Positions 35,618-46,821 of a stretch of DNA of 64,000 nucleotides are shown here, one piece after another (position 1 is the stretch's first letter; each line of letters begins with the position of its first letter). Made by a program: the position numbers and the translations under genes. Location of the stretch: contig JAMXBB010000006.1 in assembly GCA_024138015.1 (NCBI GenBank), positions 76,146,909 through 76,210,908 of the forward strand. The letters are read 5' to 3'. Source of the DNA: Lumnitzera littorea. Lineage: Eukaryota; Streptophyta; Magnoliopsida; Myrtales; Combretaceae. Under the pieces are notes generated by a model that was given only the letters and a program-made list of their open reading frames with translations, had not been told where the DNA came from and searched no databases.

Positions 35618-37909
35618 ATGACATCTAATGTATTAGGCTTTCTAGAGGGATAAGTAATTAATAGGCCTCATCTTCTAACTAGTAGCAACTATCCATATTG
35701 GAAATGTAGGATGACTATATTTTTTAAAGCACAAAATAAACTATTGTACATGTAGTTAATCAAGGACCATTCAAGATAGAAGGGAAAGAAGAAAGAAATT
35801 AGTCGAATGAAGATTGGAAATGACTTGATCCAAATGAGGTTGCTATGATCATCTTACATTGTGCTGTAAATGAAAATGACTTAAACAAGATATGTACATG
35901 TAAAAGTGCTAAGGAAATATGGGATGAACTACAAAGTACAAATTAAGGAACAAGTAAAGTAAGAGATACAAATATAAGCTTGTTGTTTAGATAATTTGAA
36001 ATCTTTAGAATGGATCCAAATGAAACTATTGATGAGACGCATAATATATTTATCAACATCATTAATCCCTTGAGTGTTCTTAGAAAGACATTTACTAATC
36101 TTGAAATAAATTCTAAAATTTTTAGGTCTTTGCCAATAGATCGGGAAGCCAAGAGAATCACAATCGAGAAAGCCCATGATCTCAATGCAATATCAAAAGA
36201 GCAACTCTTTGGAACACTTAAGACATATAAGATGGTGAACAAACAAGTAGAGGACTCTAGGAAGAAGACAATTGCTTTAAATGTCACAGAGGAAAGCACA
36301 AAGCAAAGATGTGAGTAAGGATAATGATGAAGTAGCTATGTCGATAAAAAAAGTTTAGAAAGTCCATGAAATTCAACAAAAAGATTAAGAAGGATAAGGA
36401 TGGAAATAGAATTACTTCTAAGTTCAAGAAGGAAAAGAAAGAAGTCATCAAGTGTTATAATTATAAAAAACCGAGACGTATTTAACAATACTGTTCCTTA
36501 GTCAAGAAGGCCGATATGGAGTCAAGGAAGAATGCTATGATTGCCACTTGGAGCGATGACAATTCAAGTGACTTTGAAAATAAAACATGTTTTCATGGCC
36601 ATTGATGAAGAGGTATGCTCTACCTCACATAACTCTTCCTTTGATAAACTTAGAAATATGTATGATGAATTGTTGAAAGAGTTCATAAAAGTACAAGAGA
36701 AGAATAAAGTCTTGGAACAAATGATTAGTGAAGTAGCTAATGAATTTCATTTTATCAATAATGAATATAATAAAGTAGTTGATGCAAAAGAAGGACTAGA
36801 AGTAGACAATGAGTATCTAAGAATTGAGGTTGAGAAACTGACTTAGGAGAACGAAGAGCTAAGTACTAGAAATAATGAATTAACAAATGAAAATAACAAG
36901 TTAAAGGAAGCTAATAATGATCTTGAGGTGGAAGTAAAAGGGCTTAAACATGAACACAAAGATGATGAGTGTGTGGTTGATAAGCTAAGTTAGCTAGAAA
37001 TTGAAAATGCAATTCTAAAATCTAGCTTAGATGATTCAAGAAAAACAATAACAAAATTTGTAGATAGAGAAAAAATCTTAGACAAGATCCTTGGCTTACA
37101 AAGGCAAGATCCCTGCTGTTAGATAAAATTGGAATAAGATGTAGCAAAGAAAATGTGTATAAAGTGTACAAAAGCTAGTTTGTTAAGGCCTCAAATAAAA
37201 CTTACAATTATTGCAGAAAATATGATCATATTGCACATACTTGTGCAATTTGCAATCTCTCTAAAAACAATGGCAAAATGGTTTAGGTCTCTAAGGGACA
37301 AGCTTATGTTATAACAACTAACCCTAAAGGACCTAAACTAAAATAGGTACTAAAGAAACAAATAGATCTTGGATAGTGGTTGCTCAAGACACATGATAAG
37401 AGATGCATCCAAGTTTGCATCTATTAACTTGAAGGATAGAGGAAGTGTGATTTTCGGAGATAATTGAAAGGCCTATGTCATTGGTGAAGGTAACATTTAC
37501 TTAGCATTAGAGACCTATGTGTTACTTATTGATAACTTGAAGTATAATTTACTTAGCATTAGCCCATTATTTAATATAGGATATAAAGTAATCTTTCATG
37601 CATCAAAGTGTTCTATAAAAAATATTAACAATGACCAAATCTATTTTGAGGGGTATAGACAAGGAAACATTTACAAAATTGACTTCAATATGTTTTCATG
37701 TTCACTTGAAACTAATCTATTCATTCAGAAAAAATGATGGTTGTGGCATAGGAAGCTAGGACATCCTATTATGGATATCTTGTCAAAACTAACCAAAAGG
37801 AATCTTATTAAGGAATTATCTAAGATTAGTTTTGATAAAGATAGAACATGTCAATATTGCAAACAAACAAAGTCATCATTCAAATCAAAAGATGCCTTCT
37901 CAACTACCA
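35618..37909 (+). pseudogene. Copia gag, protease and integrase zinc finger
   Basis: Gag begins MTSNVLGFLEG at 35618 and SSNYPYWKCRMT follows; 36010-36318 is the conserved UBN2-type gag part (MDPNETIDE, FRSLPIDREAKRITIEKA). A decayed CCHC (CYNYKKP) is near 36455. 36640-37080 is a long Glu/Lys/Asn-rich coiled coil. A second Cys/His cluster lies near 37200-37260. The protease active site LDSGCSRHM is intact at 37369-37395. The integrase zinc finger WHRKLGHPIMD...CQYCKQTK is at 37741-37880. The frame ends at SFKSKDAFSTT, where the integrase core should begin and the reverse LTR starts. Several frameshifts and TAG stops. Confidence 0.88.
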
Positions 37910-40293
37910 TGCAACAAACAAAGTATTATCTATACTTAAGGTAAATTCACAACTTAACATATAATAACATACACAAACATTTCTCGACCCCACACAACAG
38001 TCAATTAACAGCAACATTTAAGTCCACTATCTACAATCACATACAAGCATGAAATCATAGGGTAAATACTCACTCGGCCATGATGACTTGCTCTAGTTGT
38101 AGTAATCAATCGGGAGATCCTCGCCCACCTTAAGATCACCTAATCATTAAGTTATAATAATGCTAGTAAGTAATTGAATTAACCAGTAATTCTAAATATC
38201 TATTTACCTAATTCTACTTAGATTACTATCAACTTTTATCCGGTTAGACTTTATCATTAATCGTATATAACTTTTTCGTTCTATTTCTGATATTTATGAA
38301 TTTATAGTCGTTTTTCTTTGTTTTCAGATACACGTTCATATGGTGATGTCTGTTTTGGATGTTAAGACCCATGTTTTATGATATGGACTAAATTTTATGG
38401 AAATTTTAACTACTAAAGCTTAATTATTTTTATTGCTTACATTTATATCCTATGTTTGTACTTAATGATTTAGTTAGCCCTTAGATTCTTACACTTAGAG
38501 AATTTTACCTTGATATTACTAATTTATGTACTTAATTAAGTTTAATCTAATTTAGGAAGTGTATTGGGGTTTACTAATTTATGTATCTAATTCTTATGTA
38601 CTTTTCTTATTTCTTACTTTATAAACTTATGATTATGTCATCAATCGCTTATGTCATTATTTATGTCATGGCTTATGTCATCATGTGATTACATCATTGC
38701 TTACCTCATTCTTTGCTTACATAAGCCTTACCTCATGCCTAAGTGTATTATGTACACTTATGTACATTTATACATATGTTAAGTTTATACTTATACCATT
38801 ACTCTACTTATATGTATATTAGTATACTCATACATATACTTATACTTATACCGTATTTACACTTGTACATATACCCATATATACATACAATCACATATGT
38901 ATTTTTATATGAATTTCGTATGCCTAAAATTCCTCTTAAAATGGCTTCTCTAATTTCATTCTTTTTGTGTTTTAAGAGTGTATTTAGCATGGTATAGGTA
39001 TGCATAGTTTGTATATGTCTTAGTTTAGGTTATGTACATAATGAATACTTATGTACAAGGTCTCTATACTTGTATTTCTCTAGTATACCCTTATGTACAT
39101 ATACTTAAAGACATATACACATGCATCTCCTTCCACTTCACTATGATTTCTACTCTTCTACACCTAAAGATTAAAGCTTTATGCCTTCTTCAATATGGAT
39201 GTACATAACACATATACTACTCATCTAATCTACCTCTTCACCTAACTAGTAAATAATATAAAGCAATACATAATAAAATAATAACAAACCTTAGTTTGTT
39301 TTTGAAATATGAATGTAAATTTGGAAAAATTGGGAAAGTGAAAGGGAAAGGGAAGATTACGGCAATGGAGGTAAGGTAAGGGTTTTATTTTATTTTATTT
39401 TTTTTGTGTTATGTTTGAAAAGAAGAAGAAAGTGGGGTCTAGAAGGGAATGGAGTGGATGGAAATTAAAGAAAAGAAAGGGAAGAAAAAGCTAAAAGAAA
39501 AGAAAAGAAAAGGAATCATTAGATAACTTAGATATTTTCTTAAGTGAAAGTGACTTTTGTTGACTTCTCTAAATATTGACTTTAGTCAACATGTGTTGAC
39601 TTAGTCAACCTTTTGACCTTGGTCAACTTTCCAAAAGCATATGCCATTTAGTACACATAATGTAGTAATTAAGGAAAATTAAGAGAAAAATTAAGGAAAT
39701 GAAAGGAAATAAGATATTTGATGAATTGATTAGTAAAAATAGATGATGAGATCTTATTTTAGGTGTTTATATCCTATATACATCATTTGTTAGGCTACTT
39801 AGTATAACTAGTATGAAAAGTATCAATTAAGGTATTAAAGTTTACTACATGTAACCTCAGCATCATCTAAACCTCTAACTCTATGTATTACTATCCTAAT
39901 TATATACTTAGAAGATAAATGTGATCTATGATGCAATATCTTTGTTTCTAAAAGATTACTTAAAGATTCTAAATATGTATGCATGATTGAAAGTTATGTC
40001 TAATCTTTCACTAATGATTTGACAAAATACAAAGGTTATATTATCAATTAGGGTTTTAGGGTATATTATGATGAATTAGTGCTTATATGTCTTTAAGGTT
40101 ATAGTTTTAGGGTTTTTATCACTTTCAAATGAAATCTCTTAGTATTTACATACATTTAAGGTAGAAAAATTTTATACGTGATTGACTTGGTGTTTTAAGG
40201 TTTTCACTTTTATTAGCCTTATCAACTCCTAGATTATCTAACATACTCGAGTCTACTTCAGATGCTAGATTGAAAAAAATGTAGGGGTTTACA
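37910..40293 (-). mobile_element. Reverse-oriented LTR (copy E) inside the copia
   Basis: On the minus strand it starts TGTAAACCCCTAC at 40293, like the long solo LTR family, has AAACCCTAAA-type motifs, and near its other end (38050-38110) carries GGCCGAGTGAGTA, matching GGCTGAGTGAGTA in copies B and C. The rest is not alignable by eye, so it is a related family and not a fifth copy. The left end is placed at TG (37910) where the copia frame stops. No duplication is visible. Confidence 0.6.
39560..39626. promoter_or_regulatory. Cluster of seven W-box motifs
   Basis: TTGAC(C/T) or its reverse at 39560, 39576, 39584, 39596, 39603, 39613 and 39621. W-boxes bind WRKY factors, which act in wound and defence responses. 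The cluster lies about 670-730 bases from the start of LTR E, a plausible U3 position. Binding is inferred. Confidence 0.6.
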
Positions 40294-41645
40294 GATTTCA
40301 TGGAGTATACATGACATTTAATGTGTTTTGAGCACACTTGAAGTCATTCATAAAGATTTGAGTTCATATATGCACAATTTCATCATGTATTGATTCCCTT
40401 GCCCAAAACTAGCTCTTGCATGTTTAATTTCATCATTAAATCATAGTTGAGTGGTTATTCTTGTCAAATATTAATCTTAAGTAAATTTGACCTATCAAGA
40501 CCCCCATTAAGCTCTCTATGGAATAAGATAGCTTATTTGATCATTGTGTCATTTTGAATACTACTTGACTTCATAATGCCTCTATCATGTCTATATGAAC
40601 AAGTGGTTTGGTATGGAAAGTTAGGTTATTTTTTATTTGGTGCACTTGCTTGATTTCTAGTTATACTTGTATTCTATACTTAAAATGCTTGTAACTCAAG
40701 TAGCGACTTTAAAATTTGTAAATCCTTAAAGCTATAATTTGTTCCTACCATGCTCAAACATGTTTTTGAAGTTTACATGAAGTGTTGGTGAGTAAAACCG
40801 CAAAGCCTATACACATAATTTACTCTTACTTGCATACTTTCACTTTATCATGAACTATATAGCTCTAAGGATTTAATTTGGCTAAATCTTAGGTATCTAG
40901 TTCAAATTTAAGTTTTTCAGGACTTAACAGACTCAAATAAAATTGTTTAAAGTGTTAAAACACTCATTCAATTAATCAAAATAAACTTAAGTTGGTAATT
41001 TAGACAAACGGAGTGGATAAGACCAAGTTTCTACAAAATTGCAAAATATGCACATGGCCATATTATTCCTTACTAACATGCTGATATACTCTTCAAAATA
41101 AGCTTTTAGATTTGGCTCTGTTCAATGAACCATTAAGATGGTACTCCTAACTACCATCATTACGATATACAGTTCTAGATAAGAACTTAGAATAGTTTTT
41201 GTTCAAGGTACTATCATGACGACACTCACCCTTACCATCATGTCGGTACAACAAATTCCTAGCATAATTGAAAAGGCACTCAATCTTTCTCTCTCCTCAT
41301 TCCCTTTCCTAAATCCTTTTTCTCTTTCTCTCCCAAACCCTAGAAGCTTCTTCTCTTGTCAATTCACCCCCTCCATTCCCTCGAAATCATATTTTTCTCT
41401 CATCAATCATCTCCAAACCTACTCAATCTTTCATCCATCACCTCACTTCTCCAAATCTCACTCTCATCTTCTCCCTTACGTGACTTTCTCTCTCTACCAA
41501 ATCCCCATCTACCATCATGCCGCCACCATCATCCTAACACTATCATCCATTACTCTACCATCATCTCAGCTTCACTCACACACAATCTCCATAACCATCA
41601 TCCTATCATCCCTCTCTTTACCATCCTGACATACTTCAAAACACC
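40294..41645. other. Copia internal non-coding region
   Basis: AT-rich without a recognisable domain. 41270-41620 is CT-rich and gives Ser/Leu/Pro-rich frames that look like a leader rather than a protein. Confidence 0.5.
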
Positions 41646-42424
41646 ATGCCACCAAGAATCACCCATGGTCTTGCACTCCCTATGTTTGACTATCATCTCT
41701 TTCCTACATGCCAATACCCTCTACGGTTTCAGAAATTCACTAATTTAGACATAGATACGAGCATCTTCTATCTATAAGAGGTTCTTGATGAATTTCACAT
41801 TCCAGCCATTTCAGGGGTCAATACTAATCATGTCTTATATATCCTCCGACTTCCAAATGAGGTGCATGATGATGCTCTTAAGTACTTCTATTGTAATATG
41901 CTTGATTCCTTAAATGAATAAGGTCTACCTAAATTGAAAATGAATCCTAGTAATGAGTTATGCCGCACCATATTACGTACTTATGTTTATGGCACATTTA
42001 TAACTATCAATCCTAAGGATATCTATGATCTTATTGGTGCTACTATTAGGGGAACTGATGTTAATGTAAACTTTTATGGTGCTAAGTTCTAGGAAAGGGT
42101 ATTTCATTAAAAGAGTATTGGTAGGAATTGGGGGAAAGCAAAAAATTTGGCTACAATAAGACTTGATCTTAGGACCAAGATTCTCCTCCCTATTATGATC
42201 CACAATTATTATCCTTATCGAGGCCAACAATCTAATGTTACATACCAAGATTTGTAGATCCTCTTCTTTCTTCTTATGAATAAGAAAACTAACTTTTTCA
42301 TTATTGTGGTTCAATGCTTCAAACATGTGACCAACAACCCTTCTTAAGCCTTCCTTAAGTTTAGCTAGTTAGTTATCCAATTGCTGATCCATAAGGGAGT
42401 CCAGTTTCCTACACCCCTATAGGT
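41646..42424 (+). pseudogene. Extra plant-specific ORF in the copia 3' region
   Basis: Starts MPPRITHGLALPMFDYHLF at 41646 and continues with QKFTNLDIDTSIFYLQEVLD and GLPKLKMNPSNELC. The last third (LRTKILLPIMIHNYYPYRGQ, ILFFLLMNKKTNFF, FKHVTNNPS) resembles the putative plant transposon protein family found in several plant LTR elements. Function is unknown. It lies where autonomous relatives have pol or a 3' env-position ORF. Stops appear near 41908, 42094 and 42256, often where Gln or Trp would fit. Assignment rests on remembered family pattern only. Confidence 0.55.
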
Positions 42425-43632
42425 TGCTTTAGTCAAACACCTTAAACTAGTTGATATTTTTTAGGGAGTTTAGAAAAGGTAGGCTATAATTGGGTTAGAA
42501 AGACCTTACCCCTCTTGATCTTGGCTTTAAGTAAGAACTGCAAGAACCACCTAAATCTTTTGATGAACTAGGGAATAATAGTAATCCTATTCCCTTTGAT
42601 GCAGTCACGAGGCCTCTTAAAGGATAGCTTTTACCACCTACTAATCACACTACAGCTCTTCATCTAGCCAACCCCTCTCACTAGCATCCTCCTCTTGACT
42701 TTGGTTTTCCTTCTTTTAATCCAACTACTCCTTTGGCATCTCAGCATCCATTTTATCAATCCTCAAAGATGCGTTTCAATCAACCTAGTGAGGACATTCA
42801 TGATCACATCCACAACAGATTTCAAGGGATCTATAATCACTTCCAGCTAAACTATCACTAACCCTCTTGCCCCTTTCCTCCTCCAACCCAAGATGATGAT
42901 CTACCTATTATTTAAGTTGCCAACTCTGATCTATTTCCAATGTTGCTTTATGTTCTATTTTATGGACTTAGCCTCTGTCCAGTTTATATTTTCCTTCTCA
43001 TGTTGGATTTTGATCCTTAATGGCCTTTGTTGCTTATGCTAGGTTCTCTTATATTTTGCATTGCTTAGACCTCTTTGTACTAGGCTTGTATGCCTCTTAT
43101 TTGGTTAACTTATGTTGCTTTTGATGACCTTTATTGCTCTTATTGCTGGCTGCTTTATTGATGTATTGCTCTTTTGAGCCTTGTAGGTTCTTTATTCTAT
43201 TTTGTAGGGGCGCATATCTTAAGGCTTAAGCCAAGACTGTGTTAGATTTTTGACTTGAATTATTTTCTCTCTTCATCACTTGGATCCTCCTCTTTTTGAT
43301 GAAGCTAAAGGGGGAGAAATATTCAAGTCTTTTAGAGAGTCAAAAAGTGTAATAAGTTGAATTGATAATAGTCGCTCAAAAGATGATATTGAACTTATCT
43401 TATAATTTTGGCATATCTTAATTCATTGAAAGTTTGTTATATCCAATATGTGAAGCTATTAAGAAATGAGACTTAGTTTCCTAGCACATCAATACTCTTT
43501 ATTTTCAACTATTCCCTTAATCTTACTTTATTGTTAAATATCTTGAAAATGAATGCTTAATTTAGGGAGAGTATTAGATTGAGGGGGAGTTTTTAATGTA
43601 CAAGAGTTTGTCTTCATCAAAAAGGGGGGGAT
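42425..43632 (+). other. Copia 3' region with polypurine tract
   Basis: Decayed tail. Near 43290-43320 the frame LFDEAKGGE with AAAGGGGGAG is typical of the 3' end in SIRE-like copia elements. The A/G run ending at 43631 directly before the LTR is the polypurine tract. Confidence 0.65.
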
Positions 43633-44610
43633 TATTGAACCTAGGATTCACTATTTGATTTTGATAAGAATAAAACCAAAAGTGTATAATTAAACATGTT
43701 AATACTTGATTATATTAAGTTAAATGAAAAAGAACAATTATCTTTCATTATGATTATTGATAACAATTAACCCTACAAGATATTTAGATTTTGAAGATAT
43801 ACAAACATTCTTGAAGTTGGATTATAGAGTGTAGATTTTTTTGTTGTGTTTAAAAGATGAAAACAAGTGAAAATGGCCTACTAGCCTGATGGCTCCTAGG
43901 TATTATTGGCTTAACAGTGAAGTGGCTTAGATAAGAAAATAGAATGCTTTTTTTATCATAGAATCGGCATGTTGATACACTTTCCGATGTTTATGTTAGA
44001 AATTATCTTGCTTACCATCATAACGATAAGAAAGTGATACCATTATGATAGCAAGCCTGTTTTAGGTAGCCATTGGAGTACTTAATGCACTATAGTAGGA
44101 AGAATTGAACCAAGGACAAGTTAGAACTGATATTCTGCTACAATCCAAAGATATTATCTTACATTCATTGGCCTTATTACTTACTATTTGTCTCTTGTAC
44201 TCTTTATTTGCAATCAAACAATTAAGACTTAGTATGTAGTGCTTGGGAGTTCTTGTATTTGTAATCCTTAGAGAGAAAAGCACTACACTTGTGATCATTG
44301 TGTGTGATTGTGATTATGAAAACTTTTGTAGTTCTTTGAGCATTATATTGTGAGATTAATAAAGTGATGGGAAGTCCTCAATTATAGACGATTGTGGGTC
44401 CATGGAGAGTAAGGGGCGGTCCAAACTCTACGTTACATCCAGGCTTGATCTTCTCAATCCCTATCTCTTTAATTTTCACACTTATTATTGTTTAATCATT
44501 ATCTTAATTTTACTCATTGTTACATTTAGTGCTTAACTAAAAAAGGAATTGCAATTTGTCCTCAGAACTCAATTCATCCCCCCCTCTTGAGTTTAGCTTA
44601 ATGTTCTTCA
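43633..44610 (+). mobile_element. 3' LTR of copia
   Basis: Starts TATTGAACCTAGG (G-to-A in the TG end) and ends TGTTCTTCA; followed by the CTCTT duplication. Confidence 0.93.
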
Positions 44611-44615
44611 CTCTT

Positions 44616-45601
44616 TAAAGATTCTTAGTCGGTAGTACAACTCTTCTATTGAGTCACAACTTCAACTCTCCTACTGGAGACAATACTCTATGGCTGCCAC
44701 TCTGACCAGGTCGGCTTACTTAAGGTTAGATCAACCTATTTCTTTTTGACCTCTTCACATGTTGGGTAATCCTCATAACTTCATCCAGTGTAATGAACTG
44801 TTGAAGCTCCATTATATCTCCAATATCATATCTCAACCTAGTAAGGAGCCTAAATATGTTCAAGATGAAGGCTTATCAACTTCACATTGAATCATCAGCA
44901 TTTGAAATTCTCACACATATTCGCCAACAGTTCAACTCCCTTGCCTCAATTCTTAAAGTTAAGCAAAGCTATCTTATAAGTACGTATCTAGCATAAATCT
45001 ATTTCTAAGTACTCTTTTCTTCTTGGGTCAAGTGCTAACCTTGCTGCCTTTCTCTTCTCCTTATGGCTTGAAAGTTCTTCAATTACCTTACAGCATAACT
45101 CAAGAATTTTATAGTAACAGTCCTCATTTTCTCGCATTCCTCATACTTATAATTGTTAAAAACTCATTTTACCTTTTCCTCCCAATCTAAGTAGTCATCA
45201 GCATCTCTAGAACCGCTAAAGCTTAGTATCTGAAGCTTTACATGGCTAGCTGCTTAGGGTACTCAAGCTCACTCTTCCACCATAACATATTCTTCTTTGT
45301 CCTCTTCATCCACTTCTCCTAAGTCAATTCTTCTCCACACACATCCTCTTACTCCTCTACCTTGATCTTATCAAGTTGGAATCTATCTTCTCATAAGGTA
45401 GGCATCTTAGGGAATGTTCTAAATGGCATCAACATGCCGAAAAGCTAGGGAATGAACAACTGTAGTCACGTTGACTATCAAGTTATCCATTTCGTCAAAT
45501 CATTCATATGTTCTTTTGGGAGTGTTTTAAAGTTGTTAGCCATTGTTCACAACACTACTGTTATTATCTCTAATCCTTGCGTTCACACATGAGTTAGTCA
45601 T
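44616..45601 (-). pseudogene. gag of the host gypsy
   Basis: Minus-strand gag with likely ATG at 45599-45601 (MTNSCVNARIRDNNSSVV). Near 44780-44860 the frame resembles LLTRLRYDIGDIMELQQF, the end of the gag domain. It continues into the zinc knuckle at 34157-34566 when the copia is removed. Many stops and shifts. Confidence 0.75.
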
Positions 45602-45981
45602 CTTTTACAAAACTTCAACAACATTCAAAAATTAAATATTTAAGAGACAACTAACAATGTCCTCAAACCAACCAACTCATGCACTCACACTTTTGCTTAT
45701 AAATATCCAAACCCAATATAAACTCTTCTACGAACTACTAACATAATAGCTACTTTGAAGGTTAGAAATTTTTAGATAAAACTTGCTATGTTCTTAAAGT
45801 TCTAAATAGGGTAAAATAGAGTATCTTGTAATAATTATTATAGAACAACAATACTACTTTTGTTACTTACTAAAAACACTATAGCTAACTTCTTACACAG
45901 CCACAACGCACTATTACGACTATTACTATTCATAGCATAGCTATAACAAAGCTTAAATACAACTTACCCAAACAAACCTCC

Positions 45982-45993
45982 GCTTTAATACCA
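45982..45993 (-). other. Primer-binding site of the host gypsy
   Basis: TGGTATTAAAGC on the minus strand, initiator-Met type, three bases from the LTR end. It is the same decayed sequence seen in the nested gypsy apart from one G/A. Confidence 0.8.
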
Positions 45994-45996
45994 AGA

Positions 45997-46821
45997 TGAT
46001 ACATCGTGCTAAGAATAGACAAGGTTGGTCATGTCAAGGGTGGTCTAACCTTATTAAAAGCTTGAAATGGAAGGTGATGAGATGCGCAAAGCAAGAATAG
46101 GAAAGTAAACAAGAAAATATCTATGAATGATTATAAGGATATGATACACCAAGGAAGCTCCATAGACTCACAAAACTAGCTAGATGTGATGCATGAGTAA
46201 TTTGGTGAGGTTACTTGCCACCTCACCTTGCTTAAAAGTTAGGATAAGAGTAGGAGGGGAAGGGGTAAGCATAGTAACTGACAAAGGTAAAACATAGTAT
46301 ATTCAATATCAGTTGATTCTTGTGGTTGCAATGTATAAGGGTATTTATACCCCATAATCTAAGGTAACCTTCTAAAAATGGAAAAGACAAAAAGAGTATT
46401 GTCTAAAAGAAGTAAAATACAAGGAATGTAAAGGGGTATAAATGAAAAGTTAAGAAAATAAGTGATTGGTGCTACAGATGCTTTCATGTAGTTGTTCAAA
46501 CACATGGCTAGTAGCTAATGGCTAGGATTTTGGTAGAACAGACAAAATTGTACAACTAGTCAAGAGGTTGCCAAGCAAAGATGCTGAGTAGAATTGAAGA
46601 TTCTCCTAAGGTGATGTTAGCTTGGATGCACCCTAGAGTACTCGATACAAGTATTGCCAAGCAAGTAGTTGATATAGGTATGGTTGAGTAGACGAGTGAA
46701 TGAACTAAGTTGTTAGTAAGCTATAACTCAAGTTGACATTCAATCACTAATAAACGTGAAGTTGCTCGGCTCACCATTCTCAAGAAAACCCGCTTTATCA
46801 AACCTTTAAGACCTCTAGCTT
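45997..46821 (-). mobile_element. 5' LTR of the host gypsy, main part
   Basis: Aligns with 16002-16910. It is cut at 46821 by solo LTR C and ends in the 43-base piece at 50557-50599. Confidence 0.88.

Larger units (their letters stand above)
34572..44610 (+). mobile_element. Ty1/copia element, pol-deficient, complete ends
   Basis: Ten-kb element with LTRs of 989 and 978 bases (TGTTGAACCTAAGG ... TGTTCTTCA) and perfect 5-bp duplications CTCTT (34567-34571 and 44611-44615). It has PBS, gag, protease and integrase zinc finger, but no integrase core, RT or RNase H. It contains a reverse-oriented LTR (37910-40293) and an extra ORF (41646-42424). Gag style and the position of the extra ORF recall SIRE-like elements (inference). 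Confidence 0.92.

Noticed and set aside
38640..38900. TTATGTCAT and TACTTATAC repeated words as a satellite
   Set aside because: No fixed period; low-complexity AT-rich sequence within LTR E.
41216..41748. Ser/Pro/Leu-rich frames of 130-137 residues
   Set aside because: They come from a CT-rich leader; the credible start of the downstream ORF is the ATG at 41646 in another frame.
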